The notes: generated by a model from the letters alone, not told the origin. Shown: positions 51,470-60,727, numbered from the stretch's first letter. The stretch is DNA of 64,000 nt from Rhizobium mongolense subsp. loessense (GCF_900099775.1 NZ_FMTM01000012.1:62001-126000), one strand, 5' to 3'. A program made the numbers and translations.

Positions 51470-51542
51470 TGACAACGTCGACATGTTTTTATGACAACGT
51501 CGACATTGGACGTTGACAACGTCGTCATACGGGGATTATGTT
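51470..51542 (+). promoter_or_regulatory. Three phased operators and promoter of the transporter operon
   Basis: TGACAACGTCGACA at 51470 and again at 51492, and TGACAACGTCGTCA at 51514: three copies exactly 22 bp (about two helical turns) apart. The last overlaps a -35 TTGACA (51513-51518) followed 18 bp later by TATGTT (51537-51542). Arrangement fits cooperative repression by the divergent LacI-type protein. Confidence 0.75.
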
Positions 51543-51595
51543 CACCGCAAGAAGGAGGGCTCAATGCCAGTGCGGCGAGCCGAAGGGAGGAATCG

Positions 51596-52855
51596 ATGAA
51601 AAAATTGCTCTGCGCCAGCGCACTTTCGCTGGTTTTCATGGTCGCGACTGCCAATGCCGAAACCATCAACATCCTGGTGGAGGGCGGCGGCGAGATGCTG
51701 CAGAAGAGCGTCGCCGAAAAGTTTACCGCTGAGACCGGCATCAAGGTGAAATTCACCGTCGTTCCCTACCAGGGTGTCTTCGATAAATTTTCTGCCGAAA
51801 TCGCCTCAGGCTCTTCCGCGTTCGACGTCGTGACGATCGACGTCGTATGGAATGCGAAGTTCGCGGGCCATGTCGAGGACCTCTCGGCACTTTTCACCGA
51901 TGCCGTTCGCGCGGATTTAGCACCTGCCTTGCTTGCGGACGCAAAGGTCGGCGACAAATTGATTGGCATGCCTGCCTGGGCCAATGCCGAGATCGTGTTC
52001 TATCGCAAGGACCTGTTTGACAAGGTGGAGGAAAAGGAAGCTTTCCAGGCAAAGTATGGCTATCCCCTCGCGCCCCCCAAGACCTGGCAGCAATGGCGCG
52101 ATATCGCAAAATTCTTCACCCGCGATACCGACGGTGACGGCAAGATCGACTTCTGGGGGACTGACACCATCGGCACCTTCTCAGAGGAATGGATGGCGCA
52201 TGTGCTGCAGGCGGGTTCCCCAGGCGTAATCCTCGACAAGGATGGGCAGGTTATCATTGACAACGATGCGCACAAGAAAGCGCTCGAGTTCTATATTGCG
52301 CCGCACTGTACCGACCATTCCGTCCCGGAAAACGTCAATGAGATCGGCTGGGGCGAGGCCCAGAACCTGTTCTACCAAGGCAAAACGGCGATGATGAAGT
52401 TCTGGGCGCATGCCTACAAGATGACGCCTCCGGATTCAAAGGTCAGCGGCAAGGTCGGCGTAGTGCCGATGCTGGCCGGTGACGCCGGGATCGCCGCTGT
52501 TCCCGGGCCTTGGTACAACGTCGTCCCCTCGGCGTCCCAACACAAGGACGCCGCGAAAAAGTTCATCGCTTACGCGATCGCAAACAACGCCTTGGGCATC
52601 GAGGCCCCGCTCGGCCTCGCCGCGACGAATTCAGCCTATCGCAGCTATGCCGGCAAACAGGGTTACGAGCACTTCCCCCCGCTTCTTGAGACGCTGAGTG
52701 CTCCTGCGACCCAAGGTCGGCCGCTAAACGAAAAATATCAGGAAATCGTGGATGAAGCTGTGCTGCCGGCGCTCCAGCAGGCGCTCACTTGCAAGGCCGA
52801 TATCGGGCAAGTGCTGACCGAAGCCAAGGAAACGATCGAGGACATTCTCAACTAG
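51596..52855 (+). CDS. Sugar ABC transporter substrate-binding protein
   Basis: A 419-residue extracellular solute-binding protein (family 1). Signal peptide MKKLLCASALSLVFMVATANA with cleavage before ETINIL. The core carries ITVKF-type and TIDVVWNAKFAGHVEDLS, VFYRKDLFDKVEE, PPKTWQQWRDIAKFFTR and LFYQGKTAMMKFWAH. It delivers the sugar, here probably a difructose anhydride or inulo-oligosaccharide, to the permeases. ATG 51596 has GGGAGG seven bases upstream. First gene of the operon; a hairpin follows before the permease genes. Confidence 0.92.
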   Translation: MKKLLCASALSLVFMVATANAETINILVEGGGEMLQKSVAEKFTAETGIKVKFTVVPYQGVFDKFSAEIASGSSAFDVVTIDVVWNAKFAGHVEDLSALFTDAVRADLAPALLADAKVGDKLIGMPAWANAEIVFYRKDLFDKVEEKEAFQAKYGYPLAPPKTWQQWRDIAKFFTRDTDGDGKIDFWGTDTIGTFSEEWMAHVLQAGSPGVILDKDGQVIIDNDAHKKALEFYIAPHCTDHSVPENVNEIGWGEAQNLFYQGKTAMMKFWAHAYKMTPPDSKVSGKVGVVPMLAGDAGIAAVPGPWYNVVPSASQHKDAAKKFIAYAIANNALGIEAPLGLAATNSAYRSYAGKQGYEHFPPLLETLSAPATQGRPLNEKYQEIVDEAVLPALQQALTCKADIGQVLTEAKETIEDILN

Positions 52856-52878
52856 CCTCGTCCATTCCTCAACATTTC

Positions 52879-52897
52879 GGGGGTGAATTTCACCCCC
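52879..52897 (+). other. Intercistronic stem-loop between binding protein and permease genes
   Basis: GGGGGTGAA and TTCACCCCC are perfect inverted arms around one T. No T-run follows. Such stems commonly protect the abundant binding-protein message and lower expression of the permeases downstream. Confidence 0.6.
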
Positions 52898-52916
52898 TTA
52901 GCTTTCGGAGACGGAG

Positions 52917-53798
52917 ATGTCGGGTGAAGACCGATTTGTACTCTACATGCTCGCGCCTGCACTCGCCATCCTCGGCGTGCTGGTCGCTTACCCGGTCGGG
53001 CTCCTGGTATTCGACTCCTTTTTCAAGGTCGATACAATCACGCCTCATATACGCGAATGGGTTGGACTTAAGAACTATGTCGACGCGTTGACGTCGAAAC
53101 GGGTCGCGGAGAGCGCTCTGCGGACACTTCAGTATTCGGTCTTCGCCCTGTTCTTCGAGTTCACCTTCGGTTTTGGTGCCGCGCTGCTGTTTTCAGGCAT
53201 GACGGGGGAGTCGCGGTGGCACCGTACGATCTTCGCTCTACCGTTGATGGTCCCGCCCATTGTCGCGGGCCTGCTGTGGCGGTTTCTTCTGGTCGGCAAT
53301 ATCGGCATTTTGAACTACGGGCTGACTAGCCTGGGGTTGATCGATGATCCCGGTCAGATCGCCTGGCTGTCGAACGAGGACATCGTCATATACGCGGTCT
53401 CGTTCGCCGACATCTGGCTGACGACGTCCTTCGTCGCGCTTGTCTCTTATGCGGGCCTGACGAATATCCCGAAAGACCTGCTGGAAGCGGCTCGCATCGA
53501 CGGGGCGAACGCACTCAAGCGGTTCTGGCACGTCACCGTGCCGCTGATGCGTCCGGTGATCGCTGTCGTCGTGATCGTTCGTGGCGTTGATGCAGCCAAG
53601 ACGTTCGACCTGATCTGGATACAAACGCAGGGTGGGCCCCGCCACGCTTCGGAAGTGTTCTCCATGAACATCTACCAGCGCATGGTACGTTTCGGCGATC
53701 TCGGCGAGGCTTCAGCATCTGGAACGTTGTTTCTCATCGTCATGATGCTTCTGGCGGCGGTCGCCTATTGGAAGATCTGGAGACCCGTCCATGCTTAG
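52917..53798 (+). CDS. Sugar ABC transporter permease (MalF/UgpA type)
   Basis: A 293-residue inner membrane protein with about six membrane segments (LYMLAPALAILGVLVAYPVGL, YSVFALFFEFTFGFGAALLF, IFALPLMVPPIVAGLLWRFLL, TLFLIVMMLLAAVAYWKIW). The cytoplasmic EAA loop reads EAARIDGANALKRFWHVTVPLM. It pairs with the next gene to form the channel. ATG preceded by GGAGACGGAG; overlaps the next gene by eight bases. Confidence 0.92.
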   Translation: MSGEDRFVLYMLAPALAILGVLVAYPVGLLVFDSFFKVDTITPHIREWVGLKNYVDALTSKRVAESALRTLQYSVFALFFEFTFGFGAALLFSGMTGESRWHRTIFALPLMVPPIVAGLLWRFLLVGNIGILNYGLTSLGLIDDPGQIAWLSNEDIVIYAVSFADIWLTTSFVALVSYAGLTNIPKDLLEAARIDGANALKRFWHVTVPLMRPVIAVVVIVRGVDAAKTFDLIWIQTQGGPRHASEVFSMNIYQRMVRFGDLGEASASGTLFLIVMMLLAAVAYWKIWRPVHA

Positions 53799-54627
53799 AA
53801 GTCACCGCCTGAATATGAGCGGCGTCGTGATCAACGCAGCTGCCCTCGTGCTCGTTCTCTCCTACGCGATACCCTACATTTATTTGCTCATGACTTCTAT
53901 CAAGCCAGCGGCCGATGTCCAGCAGATCCCGCCAAGCTTCTTTCCAGCGGTTGTATCGTTCGAGAATTTTCGGGAGGTCCTGCAATCCTCCACATTACCG
54001 AAAGCCTTCGTCAATTCCCTCACCGTAGCGGTGCTGACGACTGCTCTATCGCTATTGGTGGCGGTGCCTGCCGCATATGTCGCGACCCAGTACCGGCGCC
54101 GGATCACGACGCTTTTCCTGCTCTTTGCCCTGGTCACCCGCATGGTGCCGTCGGTGTCGCTCGGTGTGCCGCTGTTCCAGCTTTTGAAGTCGCTGGGTCT
54201 GCTCGACACGATTCCTGGCTTGGTTCTCGCTCACACGTCGGCCGCCGTACCGCTGGCACTCCTCCTCATGTCGGCCTTCTTCGAGGGTGTGCCGAAGGAG
54301 CTCGAAGAGGCGGCGCGCATGGACGGCTGCACACGCTTCCAGGCGTTTCGAAAGATTATCCTGCCGGTGATGACAGGGGGGATAGCGGTCACCGCGCTCT
54401 TTACCTTTATCACAAGCTGGAACGAGTTCCTCTACGCACTGCTGTTGACGTCGGAGGCCACCAAGACAGCTCCGATCGTCATCGCCGAATACAATTCGGT
54501 CTATGGGCTTGCCTGGGGGGCGATGACAGCTGCAGCCGTCCTCTACTCGCTGCCCGTCATCATCGTAACACTCGCACTACAAAAACAGATCGTCGGCGGC
54601 CTGACTTTCGGCGCTGTAAAAGGATGA
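53791..54627 (+). CDS. Sugar ABC transporter permease (MalG/UgpE type)
   Basis: A 278-residue inner membrane protein with six membrane segments (INAAALVLVLSYAIPYIYLLM, ALSLLVAVPAAYVATQ, LFLLFALVTRMVPSVSLGVPL and others). EAA loop: ELEEAARMDGCTRFQAFRKIILP. It is the second channel subunit. The start overlaps the previous gene by eight bases, so translation is coupled; the ATPase gene follows after 13 bp. Confidence 0.92.
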   Translation: MLRSHRLNMSGVVINAAALVLVLSYAIPYIYLLMTSIKPAADVQQIPPSFFPAVVSFENFREVLQSSTLPKAFVNSLTVAVLTTALSLLVAVPAAYVATQYRRRITTLFLLFALVTRMVPSVSLGVPLFQLLKSLGLLDTIPGLVLAHTSAAVPLALLLMSAFFEGVPKELEEAARMDGCTRFQAFRKIILPVMTGGIAVTALFTFITSWNEFLYALLLTSEATKTAPIVIAEYNSVYGLAWGAMTAAAVLYSLPVIIVTLALQKQIVGGLTFGAVKG

Positions 54628-54640
54628 GGGAGGCAAAGGC

Positions 54641-55783
54641 ATGGCCGGTATAGAGCTGCGCAATATCAACAAGGTTTATGGAAACAGCTTTCATGCCTTG
54701 CATGATCTGAGCTTCGATATCAGGGATGGCGAATTCATGGTTTTCGTGGGTCCGTCGGGATGTGGAAAGTCGACGGCGCTGAGGACGATCGCCGGCCTGG
54801 AGAGCATTACGAGCGGTGAACTCAGGATCGGTGACAGGTTAGTCAACGATGTGGACCCCAAGGACCGCGACATCGCCATGGTCTTCCAGTCCTATGCACT
54901 CTACCCGCACAAGACTGTGCGGGAGAACATTGCTTTTCCCTTGCTGATGGCGGGTCTGCCGAAGACCGAGATTGCCAGTCGCGTGGAAGAAGCGGCAGGC
55001 ATCCTTGAACTAACAAGTCTGCTTGACCGCAAGCCCGCACTTCTTTCCGGGGGTCAGCGTCAGCGTGTCGCAATGGGGCGAGCGATCGTTCGCAAACCGG
55101 CGGCTTTCTTGATGGATGAACCGCTGTCGAACCTCGATGCCAAGCTGCGCGTGCAGATGCGCGCCGAGATCGCCAGTCTCCAAAGAAAACTGAATGTCAC
55201 GACGATCTACGTGACCCACGACCAGGTCGAGGCGATGACAATGGGCGACCGCGTCGCTGTCATGAAAGGCGGCGTCTTGCAGCAGGTCGATACACCACAG
55301 AACCTGTACAATCGTCCTGACAATATTTTTGTCGCCGCCTTTATCGGATCGCCCTCAATGAACTTGTATGAGGCCGTTCTGAATGGGAGGACGCTGACAC
55401 TGGGTAGCAGCAGTTTCAAAATCCCTGATCGGGTTTTCGAAGACCGCCCCTCGCTCCACGGCGCGTCCAACCGTCAGGTCATTGTCGGTATCCGGCCGGA
55501 GCATATGAACGATGCCGCAACCCGGCCCTCTTCGGCCGAGATCTCGGCCCCGGTCGCCCTTGTCGAGGCGCTCGGTTCCGAATCCATGGTGCATCTGAAT
55601 ATCGACGCGCCCTGGGTGGATGCCGGCGACCCTGACGCCAGCGCCGATATCGGAGTCGAAAGAGCTGCTGTGGCCCGTTTTTCGCCGAAGAGCACGGTGC
55701 GCTCAGGTGATATGGCGCGCATCGCTGTCGATGCCGAAGAACTTCACTTCTTTGAACCGGCAACCCGCACCAGCATCTGGTGA
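54641..55783 (+). CDS. Sugar ABC transporter ATPase (MalK/UgpC type)
   Basis: A 380-residue protein: Walker A GPSGCGKST near 37-45, Q-loop MVFQSYALYPHKTV, signature LSGGQRQRVAMGRA, Walker B AAFLMDEPLSNLDAKLR and the H-loop IYVTHDQVEA. The C-terminal TOBE region ends LHFFEPATRTSIW. It powers the transporter formed with the two permeases. A remnant of a sister gene's last 13 codons is at 47681. Confidence 0.93.
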   Translation: MAGIELRNINKVYGNSFHALHDLSFDIRDGEFMVFVGPSGCGKSTALRTIAGLESITSGELRIGDRLVNDVDPKDRDIAMVFQSYALYPHKTVRENIAFPLLMAGLPKTEIASRVEEAAGILELTSLLDRKPALLSGGQRQRVAMGRAIVRKPAAFLMDEPLSNLDAKLRVQMRAEIASLQRKLNVTTIYVTHDQVEAMTMGDRVAVMKGGVLQQVDTPQNLYNRPDNIFVAAFIGSPSMNLYEAVLNGRTLTLGSSSFKIPDRVFEDRPSLHGASNRQVIVGIRPEHMNDAATRPSSAEISAPVALVEALGSESMVHLNIDAPWVDAGDPDASADIGVERAAVARFSPKSTVRSGDMARIAVDAEELHFFEPATRTSIW

Positions 55784-55916
55784 TGGTTCGGCCACGAGCA
55801 GACTCAACGGGAGAGCCGGTTAAACGCATTTTCCACGCGGTTTGCGAGAACAGGCCAATCGAGAACATCAGTCTACTCTCGCTGCGGAGTAAGCAATGTC
55901 CAAGGAGACATTAACA

Positions 55917-57293
55917 ATGGTTAGCGAAAACCGGTACGATGTAACAACATATCCCGCAGGGAACCCTCATGAGGATATCGGCGCGGTCATCAACAGCATC
56001 ATTGCCGATATCAAAAGCAGACAGCAGGTTAGCGATCTGAATGATGGCGGAAAGCCCGGCGCAGTTATCTATATACCTCCAGGCGATTATCGGCTGGTCA
56101 CTCAGGTTGTTATCGACGTCAGCTATCTGAAAATTGTGGGTTCTGGCCACGGATTTACGTCCTCGAGCATCCGGTTCAACACCCCCAAAAACGAGCTGGC
56201 ACACTGGCGCGAAGTATGGCCCGGCGGTAGCCGCATTCTTGTGGACATTTCTCCTGAGACCGCTGGCGGTGAGGCCGCTGGAGCTGCGTTCTATGTCAAG
56301 CGCCCCGGAAATCCTCGCATAAGCTCCGTGGAGTTCGCCGATTTTTGCATCGACGGCCTACACTTCATTGACGATGGTTCGGGGCAAAATGATGCGGAAA
56401 ATACATACAGGAATGGCAAGACTGGGATCTATGTAGGTAGCGCCAATGACTCATTCCGAATAACGGGGATGGGTCTTATCTATCTGGAGCATGGCGTTAC
56501 TGTTCATGATGCAGATGCGCTGGCAATAGATAACAATTTTATTGCAGAGTGCGGCAACTGTATCGAATTGAAGGGCATGGGCCAGGCCTCTAGAATAGCC
56601 AATAACTTTGTCGGAGCCGGATATCAGGGATATTCTGTTTACGCAGAAAATTATGGGGGCATTCTGGTGGCCTCAAACAACGTATTCCCACGAGGATCCA
56701 GTAGCGTCCATTTTTCTGGCGTAGTGCGTTCCTCGATTACGGGCAACAGATTCCATTCCTTTTACCCAGGGATGCTGGTCTTTACTGATAACTGCTGCGA
56801 GAATCTTGTGTCCTCAAATCACTTCTTGCGAGATCGCGAGCCGTGGGCGCCCATGCAGAAGTACGATAACGGCCTCGATGACCTGTTCGGACTTTTGCAC
56901 ATCGCTGGCAGCAACAATTCGGTCATCGCCAATCACATTTCAGAAACGATCGACACTCAATATCTCAAGCCTCTCGGAGTAAAGCCGGTGATCATTAATG
57001 TGGTTTCCGGGAGTGGCAACTACATAGCCAATAATCACATTGTGGCCACAACCGAAATCTCGCAAATCAGTGATGCACCGAACAGCGCCTGTTTTTCCAC
57101 GCAGGTGGGAGCGTTGCTTTCAACAAACAATTTGGAGACGCTCGAAGTAACGGCAGTGCTGGTCCAAAAGGGGTCGGTACGGAACACGATCCTGGATTCG
57201 GGCAATGACGAACAGGTTGAAATTGACACAACGATGAATGCATTCCGGGGCACTCCAGTTCCCCACGCAATAGTCGGCAAAGTTTCAATTTAG
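55917..57293 (+). CDS. GH91 family protein, second copy (difructose-anhydride hydrolase or inulin fructotransferase type)
   Basis: A predicted 458-residue beta-helix protein, longer than the first copy by insertions (ETAGGEAAGAAFYVKRPG; GSGQNDAENTY) and a C-terminal extension. Shared stretches: NRYDVTTYPAG, IGAVINSIIADIKSRQ, VIYIPPGDYRLVTQVVIDVSY, NGKTGIYVGSANDSF, NNFIAECGNCIEL, NNVFPRGSSS and RFHSFYPGM. The Asp200 (DADA)/Glu211 (IAEC) pair is kept. No signal peptide. AAGGAG lies nine bases before ATG 55917 (ATG 55896 is also open). It follows the transporter ATPase and precedes GH32, so an intracellular step on the imported sugar is likely. The DNA looks richer in A and T than its neighbours, suggesting separate ancestry. 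Confidence 0.83.
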   Translation: MVSENRYDVTTYPAGNPHEDIGAVINSIIADIKSRQQVSDLNDGGKPGAVIYIPPGDYRLVTQVVIDVSYLKIVGSGHGFTSSSIRFNTPKNELAHWREVWPGGSRILVDISPETAGGEAAGAAFYVKRPGNPRISSVEFADFCIDGLHFIDDGSGQNDAENTYRNGKTGIYVGSANDSFRITGMGLIYLEHGVTVHDADALAIDNNFIAECGNCIELKGMGQASRIANNFVGAGYQGYSVYAENYGGILVASNNVFPRGSSSVHFSGVVRSSITGNRFHSFYPGMLVFTDNCCENLVSSNHFLRDREPWAPMQKYDNGLDDLFGLLHIAGSNNSVIANHISETIDTQYLKPLGVKPVIINVVSGSGNYIANNHIVATTEISQISDAPNSACFSTQVGALLSTNNLETLEVTAVLVQKGSVRNTILDSGNDEQVEIDTTMNAFRGTPVPHAIVGKVSI

Positions 57294-57384
57294 ATCGACC
57301 TTCGCAATACAGTCTGAGAATTCAACGACTATTCGGAGTTCTGTTCATGACGAACCAAATGGAAAACGGGAAGATGGCCCATTG

Positions 57385-59064
57385 ATGAAGCAAAGCCTGT
57401 TCCTGCCTTCAGGGTGCCGCCTGGAATTTTGGGCCGCCGGCGACGGCTTTTTTCGTATCGACATTGATGGGAAAGCAGTTTGGCAGGCCATGTCATTTGC
57501 GTCCCATCCGGAGTTTTTCACGTATCATCACAGGGAAGCCTGCGAGGTCACTATTGTCACCAATTCGCCGGACGCTATTCTTTGGGCCTATGCCTATCAG
57601 CCTCACATCGTGAACGAGACTGGTATAACAGTTCTTGAATTTTCCGAAAAAGAAATACTTCAACGCACCGGTGCGGAAATTGAAGAATGGCTTCGGTCAG
57701 ATACGGATCGGCCCGCGCTTCATTTTTCGCCAATCCGGCATTGGATGAACGACCCCGTAGGTCTCTGCAAGATCGGCGAGCTATGGCACCTTTTTTATCA
57801 ATTCCATCCCTGCGGCAGTGATTGGGGGCCAATGCACTGGGGACATGCGACCAGCAGCGATCTGATCAAGTGGCTTCACATGCCGGTATTTCTGCATCCA
57901 GAACAGAACCTGTGGCGTCTCGGCGCAACAGGCGGCGCGTTCTCCGGCAACGCCTTTCGGGATCGAGATGGACGCTTGATGTTTTTCTACACCGAACGCC
58001 TGCCAGCCTACGACCTTTTCAAGGGTTATCGGGAAATTCAGAAAATCGCCCGCCCAGATCGGTGGATGATCAAGGCGGAAGGCATCGTGACCGTATTGGA
58101 AGATCGGCCTGAGGGAGTCGAGCACGACTTTCGCGATCCGAAGGTTTGGTGGGATGACACCGCCGGGGCCTACCGTATGGTGCTCGGCGCTTCCCTGCAC
58201 GGCGACCCGGCCGTCTTGCTTTACGGTTCCGGCGATCTGTTGGAATGGAGCTATTTGGGCCCGCTCTATCGGGCACCCTCGCATTTTCGTGCTCAAGGTG
58301 CCAGGGCGGTTGAGTGCCCGGACTTCTTTCCGATCGACGGCAAATGGGTACTGATCATGGGTTTCGTCGGCCATCTCGAACCCGAAAGCGGACGACATAA
58401 TCTTCTTTACGGCCTGGTTGGCGACTTTGAAGACGATCGTTTCATTCCTGGCTCTGGTACGTTGCAACTCCTTGATTTTGGGACTGACTTCTATGCCATG
58501 CAAAGCTTCTCGGCGGCCGGGAGGCAGATTGCCTTCGCATGGCTCTTCAACTGGGAATTCCGAAAGCCTGTTGGCTCGCCGTACTCAGGGGAACTGTCCC
58601 TGCCAAGAGAGCTATTCCTGGATGACCACGACAGGATTTGCATGAAGCCGGCAAAGGAGTCCGAATCTGCGTTCACGCTTTTCCTAACCGAATCTCTTCA
58701 GTCGGCCGTCTATAATCTGCCAGCACAACCTGTCGACATAAGGCTACAAGGCGATCTAAGCGATATCGAGATTGTCGCGACGCAATCGGGCGACCTGTCG
58801 TTTGTTGTTTCAGTCAGGGAACAAAAGTTGTCGGTAAGACTACCACAAGATGATGGGTCCATCCAATACGGGGTTGCGACACCGATTCTAACGGACCTGC
58901 GGATCATCCATGATCGAGGCATCATCGAAATCTTCGCCGATGGGTGTGCCGTGGCCGGCACGCGGCGTAATTACGTGAATACCATACCCGACTTGATCTC
59001 CATCGAAGCAATTCGACCAACGCATGTCTCGTTTTTTGTGGCCTCGGGCGATTGGGGTGAATAG
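57385..59064 (+). CDS. GH32 beta-fructofuranosidase (intracellular)
   Basis: A 559-residue protein. GH32 motifs are HWMNDPVGLC (nucleophile Asp, near 121), FRDPKVWW (RDP, transition-state stabiliser, near 250) and ECPDFF (acid/base Glu, near 310). A 110-residue N-terminal domain precedes the five-bladed propeller, and a C-terminal beta-sandwich (IHDRGIIEIFADG) follows. It hydrolyses terminal fructose from small fructans; no signal peptide, so it acts in the cytoplasm, probably on inulobiose from the GH91 step. Last gene of the operon; weak ribosome site. Confidence 0.9.
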   Translation: MKQSLFLPSGCRLEFWAAGDGFFRIDIDGKAVWQAMSFASHPEFFTYHHREACEVTIVTNSPDAILWAYAYQPHIVNETGITVLEFSEKEILQRTGAEIEEWLRSDTDRPALHFSPIRHWMNDPVGLCKIGELWHLFYQFHPCGSDWGPMHWGHATSSDLIKWLHMPVFLHPEQNLWRLGATGGAFSGNAFRDRDGRLMFFYTERLPAYDLFKGYREIQKIARPDRWMIKAEGIVTVLEDRPEGVEHDFRDPKVWWDDTAGAYRMVLGASLHGDPAVLLYGSGDLLEWSYLGPLYRAPSHFRAQGARAVECPDFFPIDGKWVLIMGFVGHLEPESGRHNLLYGLVGDFEDDRFIPGSGTLQLLDFGTDFYAMQSFSAAGRQIAFAWLFNWEFRKPVGSPYSGELSLPRELFLDDHDRICMKPAKESESAFTLFLTESLQSAVYNLPAQPVDIRLQGDLSDIEIVATQSGDLSFVVSVREQKLSVRLPQDDGSIQYGVATPILTDLRIIHDRGIIEIFADGCAVAGTRRNYVNTIPDLISIEAIRPTHVSFFVASGDWGE

Positions 59065-59372
59065 AGGAAATAACTAGGATCCAGCTTCGTCAGTTCAGTT
59101 TTGCCGTTAGCTGGTGTGCCCGCCATAAACCGAGGAACGTCGAGAAGCTGTGTTATTCTCTTCTGAAGAGCTGGCCTATCGAAACCGTTCACGAACGGTT
59201 GCCGCATCTAAGCGATGGAGACACAAATATTCGCAGCTAGACTGGGATCTTGCCAGCGTCCACCCGCCGAAAGCGATCGTTGCCTCAGGCGGTTTCAATG
59301 GATCGTCCGAACCTGTGTTCGTGTGGAGTATGGATTTGACGCAGTCTTGGTAATGGAACATACCGTCACGCC

Positions 59373-59560
59373 GCGCCGATTAGGCGAACTTTGAGCCGCT
59401 AGATCTCGGCTCTGCCGTACATGCCTTTCGACCATTTTGAGCGTGTTGACCTGTTCCTCGAACTGACCATTTGACCACGGTTCCGCGATCGCCGGCATGA
59501 CGGCATTGCTGACCTCGTACCTGCACGAAGGATCGATCGACAGCACAAGTTCGCCTGCGG
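59373..59560 (-). pseudogene. ISL3-family transposase C-terminal remnant
   Basis: The minus strand reads AIAEPWSNGQFEEQVNTLKM, then after a shift KGMYGRAEI and stop. This is the C-terminal signature of ISL3 transposases (WSNGxxExxxNxLKxxKRxMYGRA). No intact ends or upstream domain remain. The whole 59065-59979 stretch is a mixture of such fragments without an intact gene. Confidence 0.6.
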
Positions 59561-59777
59561 GATTAGATCGTCTGGGAGGATTGTCTCCGCCTTCGGCTCA
59601 ATGGCGATAGCGGTCTGGAGTAAGCCGCCGGATTGGGCGATCTCGGATCGCATTGTTGGTACCAATGCTGGTTGAACGCTGGGCATGAGTGCGGACAGAC
59701 AGGCCTGTATACTTAGTTGCCTAGGCAGACAGAACGGTATAAAGTTTTGCCATTATCCGACGATCAAGGGATCTGTG

Positions 59778-59965
59778 ATGCGCAATAAGGGAGTGGCCGT
59801 GACCGGCGCAAGGAGCAGCTTCCCGAAGCGCTCGGTGCTGTATCTGGCCCGGCTGGGATAAAATGTCGTGGCGGCTATGCGCGACACCGTCGGTCGTAAC
59901 AGGCAGATCCTCAACGGATTGATCGCGACAGCTCGGGCGGAAGCTGATCCAGTGCAGGCCTTCAG
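59778..59965 (+). pseudogene. Short-chain dehydrogenase N-terminal remnant
   Basis: Reads KGVAVTGARSSF, YLARLG (stop) NVVAAMRDTVGRN and LIATARAEADPVQ. It aligns with the N-terminus of the SDR at 45439-46317 (KVVVVTGASSGF, ELARRGHTVVATMRDIEGRN). An in-frame stop and early end show decay. The palindrome ACAGGCCTGT at 59699-59708 resembles the SDR/tetR operator upstream of the intact pair. Confidence 0.6.
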
Positions 59966-59979
59966 TCACAGGAGCTACT

Positions 59980-60366
59980 ATGTATAAAGGCAGTTGCCTC
60001 TGCAGCACGGTGAAATACGAAGTTCGCGGAGATCTTGGTCCAGCAATCTATTGCCACTGTTCACGATGTCGCAAAGCGACTGCAACCGCGTTTGCGACCA
60101 ATGCAGCCGTTGCGGCCAGCGACTTTGTGATCATCGAGGGCGAGTCGTCGTTGAAGGCCTTCGATTCTTTGCCAGGTGTCCAACGCTTCTTTTGTTCCAA
60201 TTGCGGTTCACCGATCATAAGTCGCCGCGATACGATGCCGGAGGTGGTGCGTTTGCGGTTGGGGACGCTCGATACGCCGCTGCCGGCGCCGCCGGCCGCA
60301 CATTATTTCGTCGCCTCGAAGGCTGAGTGGTACGAGATACACGACGGGTTGCCACAGTTTGCGTAA
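59980..60366 (+). CDS. GFA (CENP-V/glutathione-dependent formaldehyde-activating-like) family protein
   Basis: A 128-residue zinc protein: GSCLCSTVKYEV, YCHCSRCRKATATAFATNA and RFFCSNCGSPIISRR give the Cys ligands of the two zinc sites. Despite the family name most members have unknown activity. AGGAG precedes the ATG. It is an intact gene between a decayed SDR and a truncated tetR copy. Confidence 0.88.
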   Translation: MYKGSCLCSTVKYEVRGDLGPAIYCHCSRCRKATATAFATNAAVAASDFVIIEGESSLKAFDSLPGVQRFFCSNCGSPIISRRDTMPEVVRLRLGTLDTPLPAPPAAHYFVASKAEWYEIHDGLPQFA

Positions 60367-60394
60367 CGTCAACACGATGCTGCAGGCGGAAGTA

Positions 60395-60727
60395 GCTAGA
60401 CGAACCATTCCGTTCGCCCTCTTTCCGTGGTTGTCCGTTCGTGAAGGGGCTGGCCGAATTTGGACCGGAGGCTAACTCCCCTGACGTACAGACGACCATC
60501 GCCTTCTATTTTAAGGCCTTGCATGAATTCGTTGCCTCACTCATCGAGCCCCTGGCATTGAGCGACCCCGAAAAAGCCGTGATCCAGATCTTGTCGCTCA
60601 TCCAGGGCTCGATTGTGATGGCGCAATCGACGCCCGATCCTGGACTTGTCAAGACAATCCGCGATGCAGCCAGAGTGTTGCTCGAGAATGCGTTGACCGC
60701 GTCGTCTGAAACCTGAAGTTCGTGAGG
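60395..60727 (+). repeat. 333-bp direct repeat, right copy (5'-truncated tetR)
   Basis: Aligns without gaps to 46754-47086. It keeps the last 107 codons of a tetR gene in an open frame to 60716 (KGLAEFGPEANSPDVQ, EPLALSDPEKAVIQILSL) but has no helix-turn-helix part, so it is a pseudogene. The offset between copies is 13641 bp. Homology resumes weakly at 60780-60822. Confidence 0.85.
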
